A DNA stretch of 20,116 nucleotides from Alistipes sp. (GCA_017436185.1 JAFSDP010000013.1:1-20116), one strand, 5' to 3'; shown: positions 6,045 through 14,880, counted from the stretch's first letter. A program made the numbers and translations. The notes: a model not told the origin generated them from the sequence alone.

Positions 6045-7226
6045 TTAAAATTTCAGATTCAGGTTGAAACCGATCACGGGGGCGTGGTTGCCCTCGGCGG
6101 GGAGGTAGGTGTAGTCCACCATCGGCTCAATGTCCATCGTCAGGTCGTCCGATACGTCGTAGTCACGCAGGTGGGCATCGACGTGGGCATCGACAATCTG
6201 AAGAATATACAGTCCGCCGGTCAGGATGATACAGAGGTCACGATTACGGCGGTAGTTGTTTCTGAGGTTACGGATAAACGAGGCCGAGTAGCGTCCTCGG
6301 AACTCGTCGGTCGGGCCGTTGGGGTAGTTCTCGGGGTGGGCTTCGTAGTCGGCCAAGAGGTTGTAGGCCTTCTTGAAGCGTTGGAAACCTCGGTTGTTCC
6401 AGTCGATGCAGTAGCCCAGCGTGGCAAAACCACCGATGACGAAGGGCACCTTCCAGTAGCTCTTGTTGTAGATCTGTCCCGCACCCGGGCAGATGCAGGC
6501 CAGCGTGGTGGCCTTCTTGACCGTCGAGACATCGTTGGTCGAGTAGTTCACGGCCGCATCGCCAATCGAGTAGATGTAGGAGGCGATTGTGAAGCCCAGG
6601 TAGAGCTGACGGCGGGTGTTGCTGCGAATCATCTTCTCCTGCAAGGCATCCAACTCGGGGGTGCGCTCCAACGAGATGTCGGTCATCGCATCGTACTTGC
6701 GACGCAGGGGTTTATAGACGCTGTTTTCGTGGATGTAGAGGCCCAAACCTGTAGCAAGCGTACCATAGACGATGGGCAGCTTCCAATACTGTTTGTTGTA
6801 GATTTGGCCGTAGCCCGGCACGATGGCCGACATATAACTCACGCGCGAAAGGCTCATCGAGTCGCTCATAAACCACCCTTTGCGGAAGAATTTGCGGGTG
6901 GTGTCGGCCTGGATGCCTGCGCTGTTGAACTCAACGAGGGCCAGCGAGTCGAGTGTCTTTAGGTCGTCGGTACGCAAGGATGCCAAGGCCGTAGAGTCGC
7001 TTTGGTACTCGGCATCGAAGAGCGAGTCGGCCTCCGTGAGTAATTGCTGAAGTAGCACCGAGTCGGCCTTGACCCTCACCGAGTCGGTCTGTTGAAGCAG
7101 ACCCTTACGGATGATTGTACGCTTGCCTCGGGGCATCGTCACCTCGATGTGGGGCAACTGCGCCAGGGCGGGCAGTGCGCTGACTGCCAGCAGTACAAGA
7201 CAAAGGATTCGCTTCACAAACTGCAT
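6045..7226 (-). CDS. DUF5683 membrane protein with duplicated core motif
   Basis: The start is set at the ATG at 7226. It gives a clean signal peptide (MQFVKRILCLVLLAVSALPALAQ) and lies 16 nt after parB; the longer open frame upstream has no such property. The product is 393 residues. The hallmark PGxGQIYNKxYWKxP appears twice, at 137-151 and at 247-261, exactly 110 residues apart. Each copy is followed by a hydrophobic segment and a basic FKKAY/LRRKYD-like stretch. A further hydrophobic segment lies at about 331-345. The family is almost confined to Bacteroidota and is regularly found between parB and a transglycosylase gene. Its function is unknown, although the context suggests a link between chromosome segregation and the envelope. 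Confidence 0.85.
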   Translation of the reverse strand: MQFVKRILCLVLLAVSALPALAQLPHIEVTMPRGKRTIIRKGLLQQTDSVRVKADSVLLQQLLTEADSLFDAEYQSDSTALASLRTDDLKTLDSLALVEFNSAGIQADTTRKFFRKGWFMSDSMSLSRVSYMSAIVPGYGQIYNKQYWKLPIVYGTLATGLGLYIHENSVYKPLRRKYDAMTDISLERTPELDALQEKMIRSNTRRQLYLGFTIASYIYSIGDAAVNYSTNDVSTVKKATTLACICPGAGQIYNKSYWKVPFVIGGFATLGYCIDWNNRGFQRFKKAYNLLADYEAHPENYPNGPTDEFRGRYSASFIRNLRNNYRRNRDLCIILTGGLYILQIVDAHVDAHLRDYDVSDDLTMDIEPMVDYTYLPAEGNHAPVIGFNLNLKF

Positions 7227-7242
7227 AGGTCGTTCCGTTTTT

Positions 7243-8106
7243 TTAGCCCAGACGGCTGATGAATTGTTCGATTTCGGCATCGTTGGCAAAGCCGATGGTG
7301 ATCTTGCCACCGCCGTTCTTCGAGCGCTTGATGGCAATCTCCGAACTGAAGAGTTGCTCCAGACGCTCTACCAGACGCAGGTAGCTCTCGGGATACTCCT
7401 CCTCGTCGGTCGGGGCGGTCGTCTGCTCGGCCTTGGCCGAAAGCTGACGCACCAGCTCCTCGGTCTGACGCACCGAAAGGGCCTTCTTGAGGCACTTCTT
7501 CAAGACCTTCAGCTGATTCTCGCCCTCGGCACCGGCAATGGCCTTGGCGTGGCCCATCGAGATCAGCCCCTCCTTGATGGCCAACTGTACCTCGGCGGGT
7601 AACTTCAACAGACGCAGGTAGTTGGCTACCGACGAACGCTTCTTGCCCACCCGCTCCGAGAGGGCCTCCTGCGTCAGGTGGCACTCCTCGATGAGGCGCT
7701 GCATACCGAGGGCTATTTCGATGGCATTCAGATCCTCACGCTGGATGTTCTCGACGAGGGCCATTGCGTGCAGCTGCTCGTCATCGACCTCACGGATGTA
7801 GGCCGGCAGCGTCTTCAGCTCGGCACGCTGTGCGGCACGCCAACGACGCTCGCCGCTGATGATGATGTAGCGGCCGTCGTCGCCCTTGCTCAAGGTGATG
7901 GGCTGAATGATGCCCAGCTGACGAATCGAGTCGGCCAACTCCTCCAACGCCTCCTCGTCAAACTCGGTACGGGGCTGCGTGGGGTTGGGAATGATCTGGT
8001 CAATTGCGATTTCGGCCATACGGCTCATCGGTTTGGCCTGCAGGTCGAACTTCTCGCCCGGGGTAAAGATGGCATCGAGGCCACGTCCTAATCCCTTCTT
8101 TTTCAT
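7243..8106 (-). CDS. parB: Chromosome partitioning protein ParB
   Basis: ParB is a CTP-hydrolysing clamp that loads at parS and spreads, acting with ParA to segregate the chromosome origin. The start is placed at the ATG at 8106 because MKKKGLGRGLDAIF is the conserved N-terminal ParA-contact motif; the frame upstream is not conserved. In the 287-residue product, the nucleotide-binding region contains ISGERRWRA (84-91) and ENIQREDLN (119-127), and a helix-turn-helix follows (about 144-168, LTQEALSERVGKKRSSVANYLR). The C-terminal dimerisation part ends FISRLG. It is 22 nt downstream of parA and 16 nt upstream of the DUF5683 gene. No parS site was seen in the window. Confidence 0.96.
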   Translation of the reverse strand: MKKKGLGRGLDAIFTPGEKFDLQAKPMSRMAEIAIDQIIPNPTQPRTEFDEEALEELADSIRQLGIIQPITLSKGDDGRYIIISGERRWRAAQRAELKTLPAYIREVDDEQLHAMALVENIQREDLNAIEIALGMQRLIEECHLTQEALSERVGKKRSSVANYLRLLKLPAEVQLAIKEGLISMGHAKAIAGAEGENQLKVLKKCLKKALSVRQTEELVRQLSAKAEQTTAPTDEEEYPESYLRLVERLEQLFSSEIAIKRSKNGGGKITIGFANDAEIEQFISRLG

Positions 8107-8128
8107 TGTAGTATGGTTGCGTCTAATG

Positions 8129-8917
8129 TTATTCTTCGGTAGCGGTTTTGGCTGCACGACGGCGGTTGCGCTTCAAGAACTCACGAGCCAACTGCAGGTA
8201 GCTCACCGAGCCCGAAGCCGAGGCGTCGTACAACATCACGGGCTTGCCGTGCGAGGGGGCCTCGCCGAGGCGGATGTTGCGGCCGATGACCGTCTCGTAG
8301 GCCAACGGACCGAAGTGGTTGCGAACTTCCGTAACCACCTGATTGTTCAGACGGTTACGCATATACATCGTCAAGAGAAAACCCTCGATTTTGAGCTCGG
8401 GATTCAGCGACGACTGAATTTTGCGAATCGTGTTCAGCAGCTTCGACAGACCCTCCAAGGCCAGGTACTCGCACTGCACGGGGATGAGCACCGAGTCGGC
8501 AGCCGTCAGGATATTGACCGTCGTGTAGCCCAACGAGGGGGAGCAGTCGATGAAGATGTAGTCGAACTTCTCGCGCAGACTATCCACAATGCCCTTGATG
8601 ACAAAGTGGGGATTCTCCATCTTCTCCAGCTCCGTATCGGCGGCTACCAGGTCGATCGACGAGGGGAGTACCCACAGGTTCTTCACATCCTCGCTGTGGA
8701 GCAGCACCTCTTCGGCCGAAGCTTGGCCCGTGATGCACTCGTAGATGCCTGCCAGGTCGATATCGAAGCCCAATCCCGACGTGGCATTTGCCTGCGGGTC
8801 GGCATCCAGAAGCAATACTTTTTTGCCCAGCAACGCCAGCGAGGCGGCCAGGTTTATTGCGGTGGTGGTTTTACCCACGCCGCCCTTTTGGTTGGCTAAT
8901 GCGACAACTTTTGCCAT
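8129..8917 (-). CDS. parA: Chromosome partitioning ATPase ParA (Soj type)
   Basis: The 262-residue protein is the short chromosomal type of ParA without an N-terminal DNA-binding domain. It has the deviant Walker A motif KGGVGKTT (11-18), DADPQAN, and the Walker B region FIDCSPSLG. It binds DNA non-specifically in its ATP form, and ParB stimulates its ATPase to move the origin regions. It is the first gene of a five-gene minus-strand operon (parA, parB, DUF5683, transglycosylase, mnmE). A promoter lies about 70-100 nt upstream (8982-9013). The start at 8917 gives the standard [13 protein letters not shown] opening. Confidence 0.97.
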   Translation of the reverse strand: MAKVVALANQKGGVGKTTTAINLAASLALLGKKVLLLDADPQANATSGLGFDIDLAGIYECITGQASAEEVLLHSEDVKNLWVLPSSIDLVAADTELEKMENPHFVIKGIVDSLREKFDYIFIDCSPSLGYTTVNILTAADSVLIPVQCEYLALEGLSKLLNTIRKIQSSLNPELKIEGFLLTMYMRNRLNNQVVTEVRNHFGPLAYETVIGRNIRLGEAPSHGKPVMLYDASASGSVSYLQLAREFLKRNRRRAAKTATEE

Positions 8918-8981
8918 AGTTTGTTCGGGGTTCGGTTTTTGTATCAGGCATTTGCCCGAATCAAAGGGGCATAATGCGGGA

Positions 8982-9013
8982 CAAAATTACATAATTCTTC
9001 TCAATTAGCCTAA
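8982..9013 (-). promoter_or_regulatory. Putative parA promoter
   Basis: On the minus strand TTAG (9013-9010) is followed by 20 nt and TAATTTTG (8989-8982). The -7 element matches TAnnTTTG fully and the -33 element matches TTTG at three of four positions. The start site would be near 8977, giving a leader of about 60 nt. Confidence 0.6.
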
Positions 9014-9033
9014 CGATTCTCGGAAAATTTAAG

Positions 9034-9041
9034 TACCTTTG
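9034..9041 (+). promoter_or_regulatory. Putative -7 element upstream of the CPBP protease gene
   Basis: TACCTTTG matches the Bacteroidota -7 consensus TAnnTTTG, 51 nt before the ATG at 9093. No clear TTTG lies at the right spacing upstream, so the -33 element is weak or absent. It faces away from the parA promoter in the same 175-bp spacer. Confidence 0.45.
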
Positions 9042-9092
9042 GACCGTATTTGACAACGTTTAATCCGATAACAATCGTATATCTCGAATCCT

Positions 9093-10004
9093 ATGTCGCA
9101 AAATCTCGAAAACTCGACAACGACCACCTCGCCGTGGCCTCCCGTGACCCCTTCGACCTTCCCTACGCTGCTCGATTTGGTGGCGATGGCGGGTATCTTC
9201 TTTGTGGTGCAGCTCCTGGTGGGCGGTATCGGTATGGTGGTCTTGGCCATTATGGGTCAGCCCATTACGAATTTGGCCCCCGCTACGCTCGGCAGTTATA
9301 TGGCTTGGGTCTCGGGCATCTCGATGACGCTGACCCTCGCCCTCTTGATTTTGTATCGTCGTCTGCGTCGTGGCGAGGCGGTGAAAATCCACTTTGCGGT
9401 GGGGCGTTTCAACCTGCTGTTGGTGGTGTGGAGCTTCGTGCTGATGATGTCGCTCGGCGTGGTGATGGAGCCGTTGTACAACCTCCTGCCGTCGTTCGAT
9501 CAGCAGTTTGGCGAGGGGTTTGGCACCTTCTTGGCAGTGGTGATCTTTGCCCCTCTGTTTGAGGAGATTATCTGCCGAGGATTGGTCTATGGCTCGCTCC
9601 TTCGTCACCACTCGAAGTGGCTGTCGATGCTGCTTTCGGCCCTCTTCTTCGGTGTGCTCCACGTGCAGCCCGTGCCGATGATCAACGCCGTGCTGATGGG
9701 TCTGGTATTGGCCTTTGTCTATGACCGCTGCCAAACCATCTGGGCCCCCATTATGCTGCACGCCCTGAACAACGGTGTGGCCTTTGTGATGATGCAGCTC
9801 GGCTATGGCGAGACGACGATGAGTCAGCTGTTGGAGGGACACCCCGTGTGGTATGCCATCCTCTATGGCCTTTCGTTGGTGGTGGCCGTTGGCTCGGTGT
9901 GGGGGATGGTGCGCTCGCTCAAGCAGCAAACCGAGGTGCCGATGGAGGTGCCGACGACCCCCGAAGTGGAGCCTGCGGAGCAGAAAATCGATGTAGAGGC
10001 GTAA
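9093..10004 (+). CDS. CPBP-family intramembrane metalloprotease
   Basis: The 303-residue polytopic membrane protein carries the three CPBP (ABI/Rce1-like) signatures: EExxxR in FEEIICRG (E157, E158, R162), FxxxH in FFGVLH (F186, H190), and HxxxN in HALNN (H223, N227). Hydrophobic helices lie at about 27-54, 68-88, 107-127, 145-157, 176-190, 196-210 and 248-268. The C-terminus is a soluble proline- and glutamate-rich tail (about 277-303). Family members cleave or process substrates within the membrane; the substrate here is unknown. It is transcribed divergently from parA and lies upstream of the SurA-like genes with a separate promoter between them, so membership of their operon is uncertain. 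Confidence 0.9.
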   Translation: MSQNLENSTTTTSPWPPVTPSTFPTLLDLVAMAGIFFVVQLLVGGIGMVVLAIMGQPITNLAPATLGSYMAWVSGISMTLTLALLILYRRLRRGEAVKIHFAVGRFNLLLVVWSFVLMMSLGVVMEPLYNLLPSFDQQFGEGFGTFLAVVIFAPLFEEIICRGLVYGSLLRHHSKWLSMLLSALFFGVLHVQPVPMINAVLMGLVLAFVYDRCQTIWAPIMLHALNNGVAFVMMQLGYGETTMSQLLEGHPVWYAILYGLSLVVAVGSVWGMVRSLKQQTEVPMEVPTTPEVEPAEQKIDVEA

Positions 10005-10043
10005 TAATCCGCCTTCGGCGCACGTTATTTCACCGAAAAAAAC

Positions 10044-10051
10044 TATCTTTG
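10044..10051 (+). promoter_or_regulatory. Putative -7 element of the SurA-like gene cluster
   Basis: TATCTTTG matches TAnnTTTG and ends only 8 nt before the ATG at 10060. If used, the transcript would have almost no leader. An upstream TTTG at the right distance is not evident. The preceding AAAAAAAC context is common at promoters of this phylum. Confidence 0.5.
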
Positions 10052-10059
10052 CCCCTTGT

Positions 10060-10956
10060 ATGCGCACGATTGCACGATACGGCTTGGCCCTTGTGGTGGT
10101 GCTTCTGACGGCTTGTCAGGAGCTGCCTCGCTATTTTACGGGCGATAAGGTGTTGGCTACGGTGGGCGATAAGGATTTGGAGTTGAGGGAGTTGCGTGAA
10201 ATGCTGCCCACCGACCTCAATCCGTCGGACAGCGCCGCCTATGCCCGTGTCTATGTCGATCGCTGGGTGCGCCGCCAACTCAAATTGCAGGAGGCCGAGC
10301 AACTCTTCAGCTCGTCAGAGGCCGACATCGACCGCCAGGTAGAGGAGTATCGTCAGACCCTGCTGATTCGCAAACTCGACCAATTCTACGTCGATCGAAT
10401 GGTCGATACGACCTTTACCGACGATCAGATTGCCGACTACTACGCCGCCCACTCGACCGACCATCGGTTGGACCACACCATTGTGCAGGGAGCGGTGGTG
10501 AGATTGCCCAAGAACTACCTGCGTCGCAGCCGCCTCAAGGAGCTGATGGGCTCCGAGCAGGAGGCCCGCCGCCAGGATTTTGTCGATATGTGCCTCAAGC
10601 AGGAGTTTGAACTGCACCGCTTCGAGGGACAGTGGGTCGATTGGGCCGACTTTCTGATGTTGTTGCCCACGTTGCGTGCCGAGAACTACGATAAACTGCT
10701 CACGAAGAGCGGTGTGCAGGAGATGACCGACAAGCAGTATCTCTACCTCTTCCGCATCGATCGGGTGCTGCGTGAGGGCGACCCGATGCCGTTGGAGCAG
10801 TTGCGCCAGACGATTCGACGTGTGTTGTTCAAACAGCGTCAGCAGGAGATCCTGCGCCAATACGAACAGACCCTCTACGAAAGTTCGTTGGAGCAGGGGC
10901 TGCTGAAGCTCTACGACGAAGAGACGACACCCGACGAGGCGGCAACGGAGGAGTAA
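10060..10956 (+). CDS. SurA-like periplasmic lipoprotein
   Basis: This 298-residue protein opens with a lipoprotein signal (MRTIARYGLALVVVLLTAC; lipobox LTAC, lipidated C19). A SurA/PpiD N-terminal chaperone-like region follows: GDKVLATVGDKDLELRELRE at about 28-47 and the long helices RWVRRQLKLQEAEQLF and DIDRQVEEYRQTLLIRKL. The middle part has no clear parvulin PPIase core, so it may act only as a chaperone. It sits directly upstream of surA and an OstA-like gene, which suggests a role in folding outer-membrane proteins or the LPS transport machinery. The 25-nt gap to surA supports co-transcription. Database names for such proteins are usually peptidylprolyl isomerase, but activity is doubtful. 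Confidence 0.7.
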   Translation: MRTIARYGLALVVVLLTACQELPRYFTGDKVLATVGDKDLELRELREMLPTDLNPSDSAAYARVYVDRWVRRQLKLQEAEQLFSSSEADIDRQVEEYRQTLLIRKLDQFYVDRMVDTTFTDDQIADYYAAHSTDHRLDHTIVQGAVVRLPKNYLRRSRLKELMGSEQEARRQDFVDMCLKQEFELHRFEGQWVDWADFLMLLPTLRAENYDKLLTKSGVQEMTDKQYLYLFRIDRVLREGDPMPLEQLRQTIRRVLFKQRQQEILRQYEQTLYESSLEQGLLKLYDEETTPDEAATEE

Positions 10957-10981
10957 AAACGAAAAAATTAGCAAACAGAAT

Positions 10982-12391
10982 ATGTTGAAACGAGGTTTAT
11001 TGATTATTGTTTCGGCGGTGGTAGTGCTTACGGCCGCCTTTGCACAGAAGCGTCAGGTGATGCTCGATAAGGTGGTGGCCGTGGTAGGCTCATCGTCGAT
11101 TCTGCACTCCGAGGTGGCCGAGTATGCCCGCCAACTCGTCGAGCAGCGTCGTGCCGAGGGTTACACCTCGGACCGTGACCCGATGAACGAGGCGCTGGAG
11201 ACCATTATGACCCAGAAACTGTTGTACCACCAGGGTCAGATCGACTCGGTGATGGTCAGCGAGAGCGAAATCCTTTCGCGTGTCGAGGACCAGGTGCAGG
11301 CGATGATTACCGAGGCCGGCTCGATCTCCGAGCTGGAGGCCATTCACCATATGCCCATCTTCAACATCCGCGAGATGTTGCACCGCCGTATGGAGGAGCA
11401 GTCCTATGCCCAGTCGATGCGTGCCGAGGTGACGGGCAAGGTGACCATCATCCCCGGTGAGGTGGAGCAGTTCTACAACTCCATCTCGAAGGACAGCCTG
11501 CCGACCATTGCCGAGCAGTATGTCTATGCCCACATCACCAAGTTCCCCAAGTCGATCAAGGAGGCCAAACAGCGTACCCGTGAGCGTCTGGTGGAGATGC
11601 GTGCCCGTGTGATTTCGGGCTCGGCCAAGTTCGAGAACCTGGCCCGTATGTATTCGCAGGACCCCGGTACGGCACTGCGTGGCGGCGAGATGGAGCCTTC
11701 GCCTCTGGCGTCGCTCGATCGCTCGTTTGCCGATGCGTTGGAGCAGCTGCGTGAGGGTCAGATTTCGGAGGTTGTGGAGTCGCAGTTCGGCTTCCATATC
11801 ATCCAACTCTTGGACAAGCGTGGCCAACTCTACCACTTCCGCCACATCCTGTTGCGCCCCTCCTACACAGCCGATGAGCTGACCGAGGCACTGACGACCC
11901 TCGATTCGCTGGCCAACCTGATTCGCAAGGATTCGATCACCTTCGAAAAGGCCGCTATGGAGCACTCGGACGATAAGAACTCGCGTCTGAATGGCGGTAT
12001 CGTCTCGAACCACGACATTCTGGAGCGTTACCAGGCCTTCGATGCCAAACTGACGGTAACGAAGTTCCTGCGTGAGGACTTTGCCCAGTTTGGTGCGCTG
12101 GACGACTACAACAACCTGCAACGCCTCGAGGTGGGCGAGGTGTCGGACTCCTATTTGACGCAGGACCTGCTGATGAACCAGCTGGCCAAGATCGTCAAGC
12201 TCGTCGAGGTGATTCCCACCCACACCGCCTCGCTCAACGAAGATTACCTCCGACTGGAGGAGATGGCGTTGGCCGACAAGCGTGAAAAGGTCTTCGATAA
12301 GTGGCTCTCGGAGCGCATCAAGGGGATGTATGTCTATATCGACCCTGAGTTCCGAGGCGGAGCGTTCGAGAATAAAAATTGGGTGCAGTAG
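10982..12391 (+). CDS. surA: Periplasmic chaperone / peptidyl-prolyl isomerase SurA
   Basis: The 469-residue protein has a Sec signal peptide (about 1-21, ending AAFA), a SurA N-terminal domain (KVVAVVGSSSILHSEVAEYA at 30-49, and ALETIMTQKLLYHQ), and two parvulin-like domains. The first, at about 176-280, has the typical FENLARMYSQDPGTALRGGEM and FGFHIIQLLDKRG. The second, at about 284-390, is more divergent (FRHILLR, FEKAAMEHSDD). SurA escorts unfolded outer-membrane proteins to the BAM complex. It lies 25 nt after a SurA-like lipoprotein gene, and its stop codon overlaps the probable start of the OstA-like gene, so the three are expected to be translated together. Confidence 0.92.
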   Translation: MLKRGLLIIVSAVVVLTAAFAQKRQVMLDKVVAVVGSSSILHSEVAEYARQLVEQRRAEGYTSDRDPMNEALETIMTQKLLYHQGQIDSVMVSESEILSRVEDQVQAMITEAGSISELEAIHHMPIFNIREMLHRRMEEQSYAQSMRAEVTGKVTIIPGEVEQFYNSISKDSLPTIAEQYVYAHITKFPKSIKEAKQRTRERLVEMRARVISGSAKFENLARMYSQDPGTALRGGEMEPSPLASLDRSFADALEQLREGQISEVVESQFGFHIIQLLDKRGQLYHFRHILLRPSYTADELTEALTTLDSLANLIRKDSITFEKAAMEHSDDKNSRLNGGIVSNHDILERYQAFDAKLTVTKFLREDFAQFGALDDYNNLQRLEVGEVSDSYLTQDLLMNQLAKIVKLVEVIPTHTASLNEDYLRLEEMALADKREKVFDKWLSERIKGMYVYIDPEFRGGAFENKNWVQ

Positions 12392-14880
12392 TGCGTCGGG
12401 GACTGCTCATAGCGTTGGCCACGGTGGCTTTCTTGTCGCTGCTCTTTGCCCAGAGCGGTCGAACAGTTGCGCCCGACCGTGAGGCCGAGAAGAAGATTAT
12501 CCACCTCAAAGCCGACCTCTCGGGTCCCATTGCCAAGGGCGACTCGGTCATCTTCCTGGTGGGTAACGTGGCGGCCCAACACAACGGGGCGGTCATCACC
12601 TGTGACAGTGCCGTGCGCTACTCGGATACCCACGTCGAGTGTTTCGGCAACGTGCTCATTAACAAGAACTCGACCTATATGTACGGCGACCGTGCCGACT
12701 ACGACGGGGCCAACAACCTCGTGACGGTCTATTCCGAATTGGTCAAGGTCATCGATGGCGAGGCGACGCTCTATGCCTCGTCGTTCCAATTCAACACCAA
12801 AGATAATGTGGGTCGCTTCAGCGGAGGCGGCGTGCTGCTGAATCGTGACAACGTGATGGAGGCGCAGGAGGGCTACTACTACACCGACCTGAAGGAGTTG
12901 GTGGCCGTGCGCGATGTCCAGATGCGCAACGACGAGTACGAAATGACGGGCGATTCGGTCTGCTACAACACCGCAACGGACTATGCCCAATTCTTCCGTA
13001 AAACCCACATCTGGGATGCCGACGGCAACTTCCTCTATGGCGATCGGGGCAACTACAGCAAGGCCGATCAACGTTATATGGTGACCGAGAACAGCTACCT
13101 GCTGACCAAGGAGCAGGAGCTGTGGAGCGATACGCTCGACTACTACCGCACCTCGGAGCACGTCATCCTGCGTCACAACCTGCAAATCGACGAGACGACC
13201 CACAAAACCCTTTCGTTTGGCGACTATGGCGAGTATTGGCAGGTGGAGGGCAACGGCTTCCTGACGAAGAATCCCGTCATTGTCAATTACGATGCCGAGC
13301 AGAATCCCGACTCGGTCTTTATGCGCAGCGATTCGATCTACCTCTACACCCTCAAGTTGGGCGACCCCATCCCCAATGAGTATGCCCTCAAGGCGAAGGC
13401 CGACAGCCTGGCTCGTGCCGCACAGCTGGCAGTCGAGGCCGAAGCGACAGGCGAGGGGGTAGTACCTCAGTCACCTACGGTCAATCGTGCCTCAATGGCG
13501 GGCAATCCGCTGGGGTTGAATCCTCGTGAGGCGGTGGCCCAAAAGATGGGCGAACAACCGACTGCCGAGAAGACTACGACAAACGAGGAGGAGAACGAGA
13601 ACGAGCGCGGCGAGGAGGTTGCGGCTTCGACCGACAGCCTCGTTGCCGATACGTTGGCCATCGACAGCCTCGATACGATGGCTGCAGATACGCTGACGGC
13701 CAAGGAGCGTCTGGCCCTTGAGAAGGCCCAACGCAAGGAGGAGGCCCGCCGTGCAGCCGAGCTGAAGCGCAAGGAGAAGGCGGCTGCCAAGAAGGCACTG
13801 CTCGACTCGATTGCCATTGTGCGTCAGGCCAAAGCGACGGCCAAGCTGCGCAAGCAGGAGGAGAAGGATTCGTTGCGTCGTGTGGCACAGCGTGCCAAGG
13901 CGAAGGCCAAGTTGGCAGCCCGTATCGCGCGCGATAGAAAAAGAGGTATCAGCTATAAGCCCGACTCGATGATGCTCCTTAGAATGGATTCGCTGTGGCA
14001 GGCCGAGTGGCCGCGTGTCGATAGTGTGATGCAACGCTGGTCCGACTCGTTGGATTCGGTGGCTGCCGTGAAGGTGCCTCTTGATTCGGCCCTTGTCGAT
14101 AGCACCTACCGCTTTGTGAAGGGATTTCGTAATGTGAAGATCTATCGCCCCGATTTCCAGGTGGTCTGTGACTCGCTGACGGCCAACACCTCCGATTCGA
14201 CCCTGCACCTTTTCCTTGAGCCGGTGCTGTGGAATCAGCAGAATCAGATTACCGCTACGGTGATGGATGTCTATACGGCCAACCAAAAGTTGGATCGTGC
14301 CGAGTTTGTGGGCGATCCGATGATGTGCTCCCAGTTCGACACCACCTACTACGACCAGATCAAGGGCAAGACGATGGAGGCCCTCTTCCACGATAACGAG
14401 ATCTATCGCCTCAATGTGGATGGCAACGTGCAGACCATCTTCTGCCACAAGGACGGCTATCCGCAACAGGTGGTGATGGTCGCCTTCATCGAGAGTGGCG
14501 ATGCCTCGTTCTACATTGTCGAGCGTCAGGTCGAGAAGATTATCTATCGAGTCAATCCCGAGTGGCCCATCTTCCCCGTCGATAAAATTCCCGAGGATCG
14601 GAGCCTCTATCTGGAGGGCTTCAAGTGGCAGGGCGACCGACGTCCCACCCGCTCGGAGGTCTTCGACAGGGTGGTGCGTCCCTCGATGCGTGAGGAGCGT
14701 GAATCGGCTCCCCATCCCGACTTCCCCATTCGCCAATGGATCGACCGTCAGCGTGAGGAGTTGGTGCGTGAGGGCCGCTGGGCCGACCGCACCGACCGCC
14801 TCGACCAACAGACCATCGAGTGGATGCAGTCGCTGGGCTTCGAGGTGGAAACGGGCGATGCACCCCTGGTGACCGAATAG
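12391..14880 (+). CDS. OstA/LptA-like envelope protein with inserted charged helix
   Basis: The preferred start is GTG at 12391, which overlaps the surA stop (TAGTG) and gives a signal peptide (MRRGLLIALATVAFLSLLFAQ). A TTG at 12379 in the same frame is the alternative. The product is about 829 residues. The N-terminal half (about 35-330) is OstA/LptA-like beta-jellyroll sequence (GNVAAQHNGAVITCDSAVRY; GNVLINKNSTYMYGDRADYD), as in proteins that carry lipopolysaccharide across the periplasm. An acidic, low-complexity linker (about 389-435) and a long Lys/Ala/Glu/Arg helix (about 437-520) follow. OstA-like sequence resumes at about 570-830 (FVGDPMMCSQFDT, EIYRLNVDGNVQTIF). The placement after surA points to outer-membrane biogenesis. 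Full LptD with a barrel is not evident. Confidence 0.85.
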   Translation: MRRGLLIALATVAFLSLLFAQSGRTVAPDREAEKKIIHLKADLSGPIAKGDSVIFLVGNVAAQHNGAVITCDSAVRYSDTHVECFGNVLINKNSTYMYGDRADYDGANNLVTVYSELVKVIDGEATLYASSFQFNTKDNVGRFSGGGVLLNRDNVMEAQEGYYYTDLKELVAVRDVQMRNDEYEMTGDSVCYNTATDYAQFFRKTHIWDADGNFLYGDRGNYSKADQRYMVTENSYLLTKEQELWSDTLDYYRTSEHVILRHNLQIDETTHKTLSFGDYGEYWQVEGNGFLTKNPVIVNYDAEQNPDSVFMRSDSIYLYTLKLGDPIPNEYALKAKADSLARAAQLAVEAEATGEGVVPQSPTVNRASMAGNPLGLNPREAVAQKMGEQPTAEKTTTNEEENENERGEEVAASTDSLVADTLAIDSLDTMAADTLTAKERLALEKAQRKEEARRAAELKRKEKAAAKKALLDSIAIVRQAKATAKLRKQEEKDSLRRVAQRAKAKAKLAARIARDRKRGISYKPDSMMLLRMDSLWQAEWPRVDSVMQRWSDSLDSVAAVKVPLDSALVDSTYRFVKGFRNVKIYRPDFQVVCDSLTANTSDSTLHLFLEPVLWNQQNQITATVMDVYTANQKLDRAEFVGDPMMCSQFDTTYYDQIKGKTMEALFHDNEIYRLNVDGNVQTIFCHKDGYPQQVVMVAFIESGDASFYIVERQVEKIIYRVNPEWPIFPVDKIPEDRSLYLEGFKWQGDRRPTRSEVFDRVVRPSMREERESAPHPDFPIRQWIDRQREELVREGRWADRTDRLDQQTIEWMQSLGFEVETGDAPLVTE

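Noticed and set aside
5367..6962. Long plus-strand open frame of over 500 codons opposite the transglycosylase and DUF5683 genes
   Set aside because: It spans two well-supported minus-strand genes and the gap between them, has no recognisable domain, and its valine/glycine/arginine-rich composition is that of a GC-rich antisense shadow.
9093..9250. Minus-strand frame opposite the CPBP gene
   Set aside because: Overlaps the start of a well-supported membrane protease gene and has no recognisable features.
11090..12223. Minus-strand open frame of about 377 codons opposite surA
   Set aside because: Shadow frame; surA shows clear signal peptide and parvulin motifs on the plus strand.
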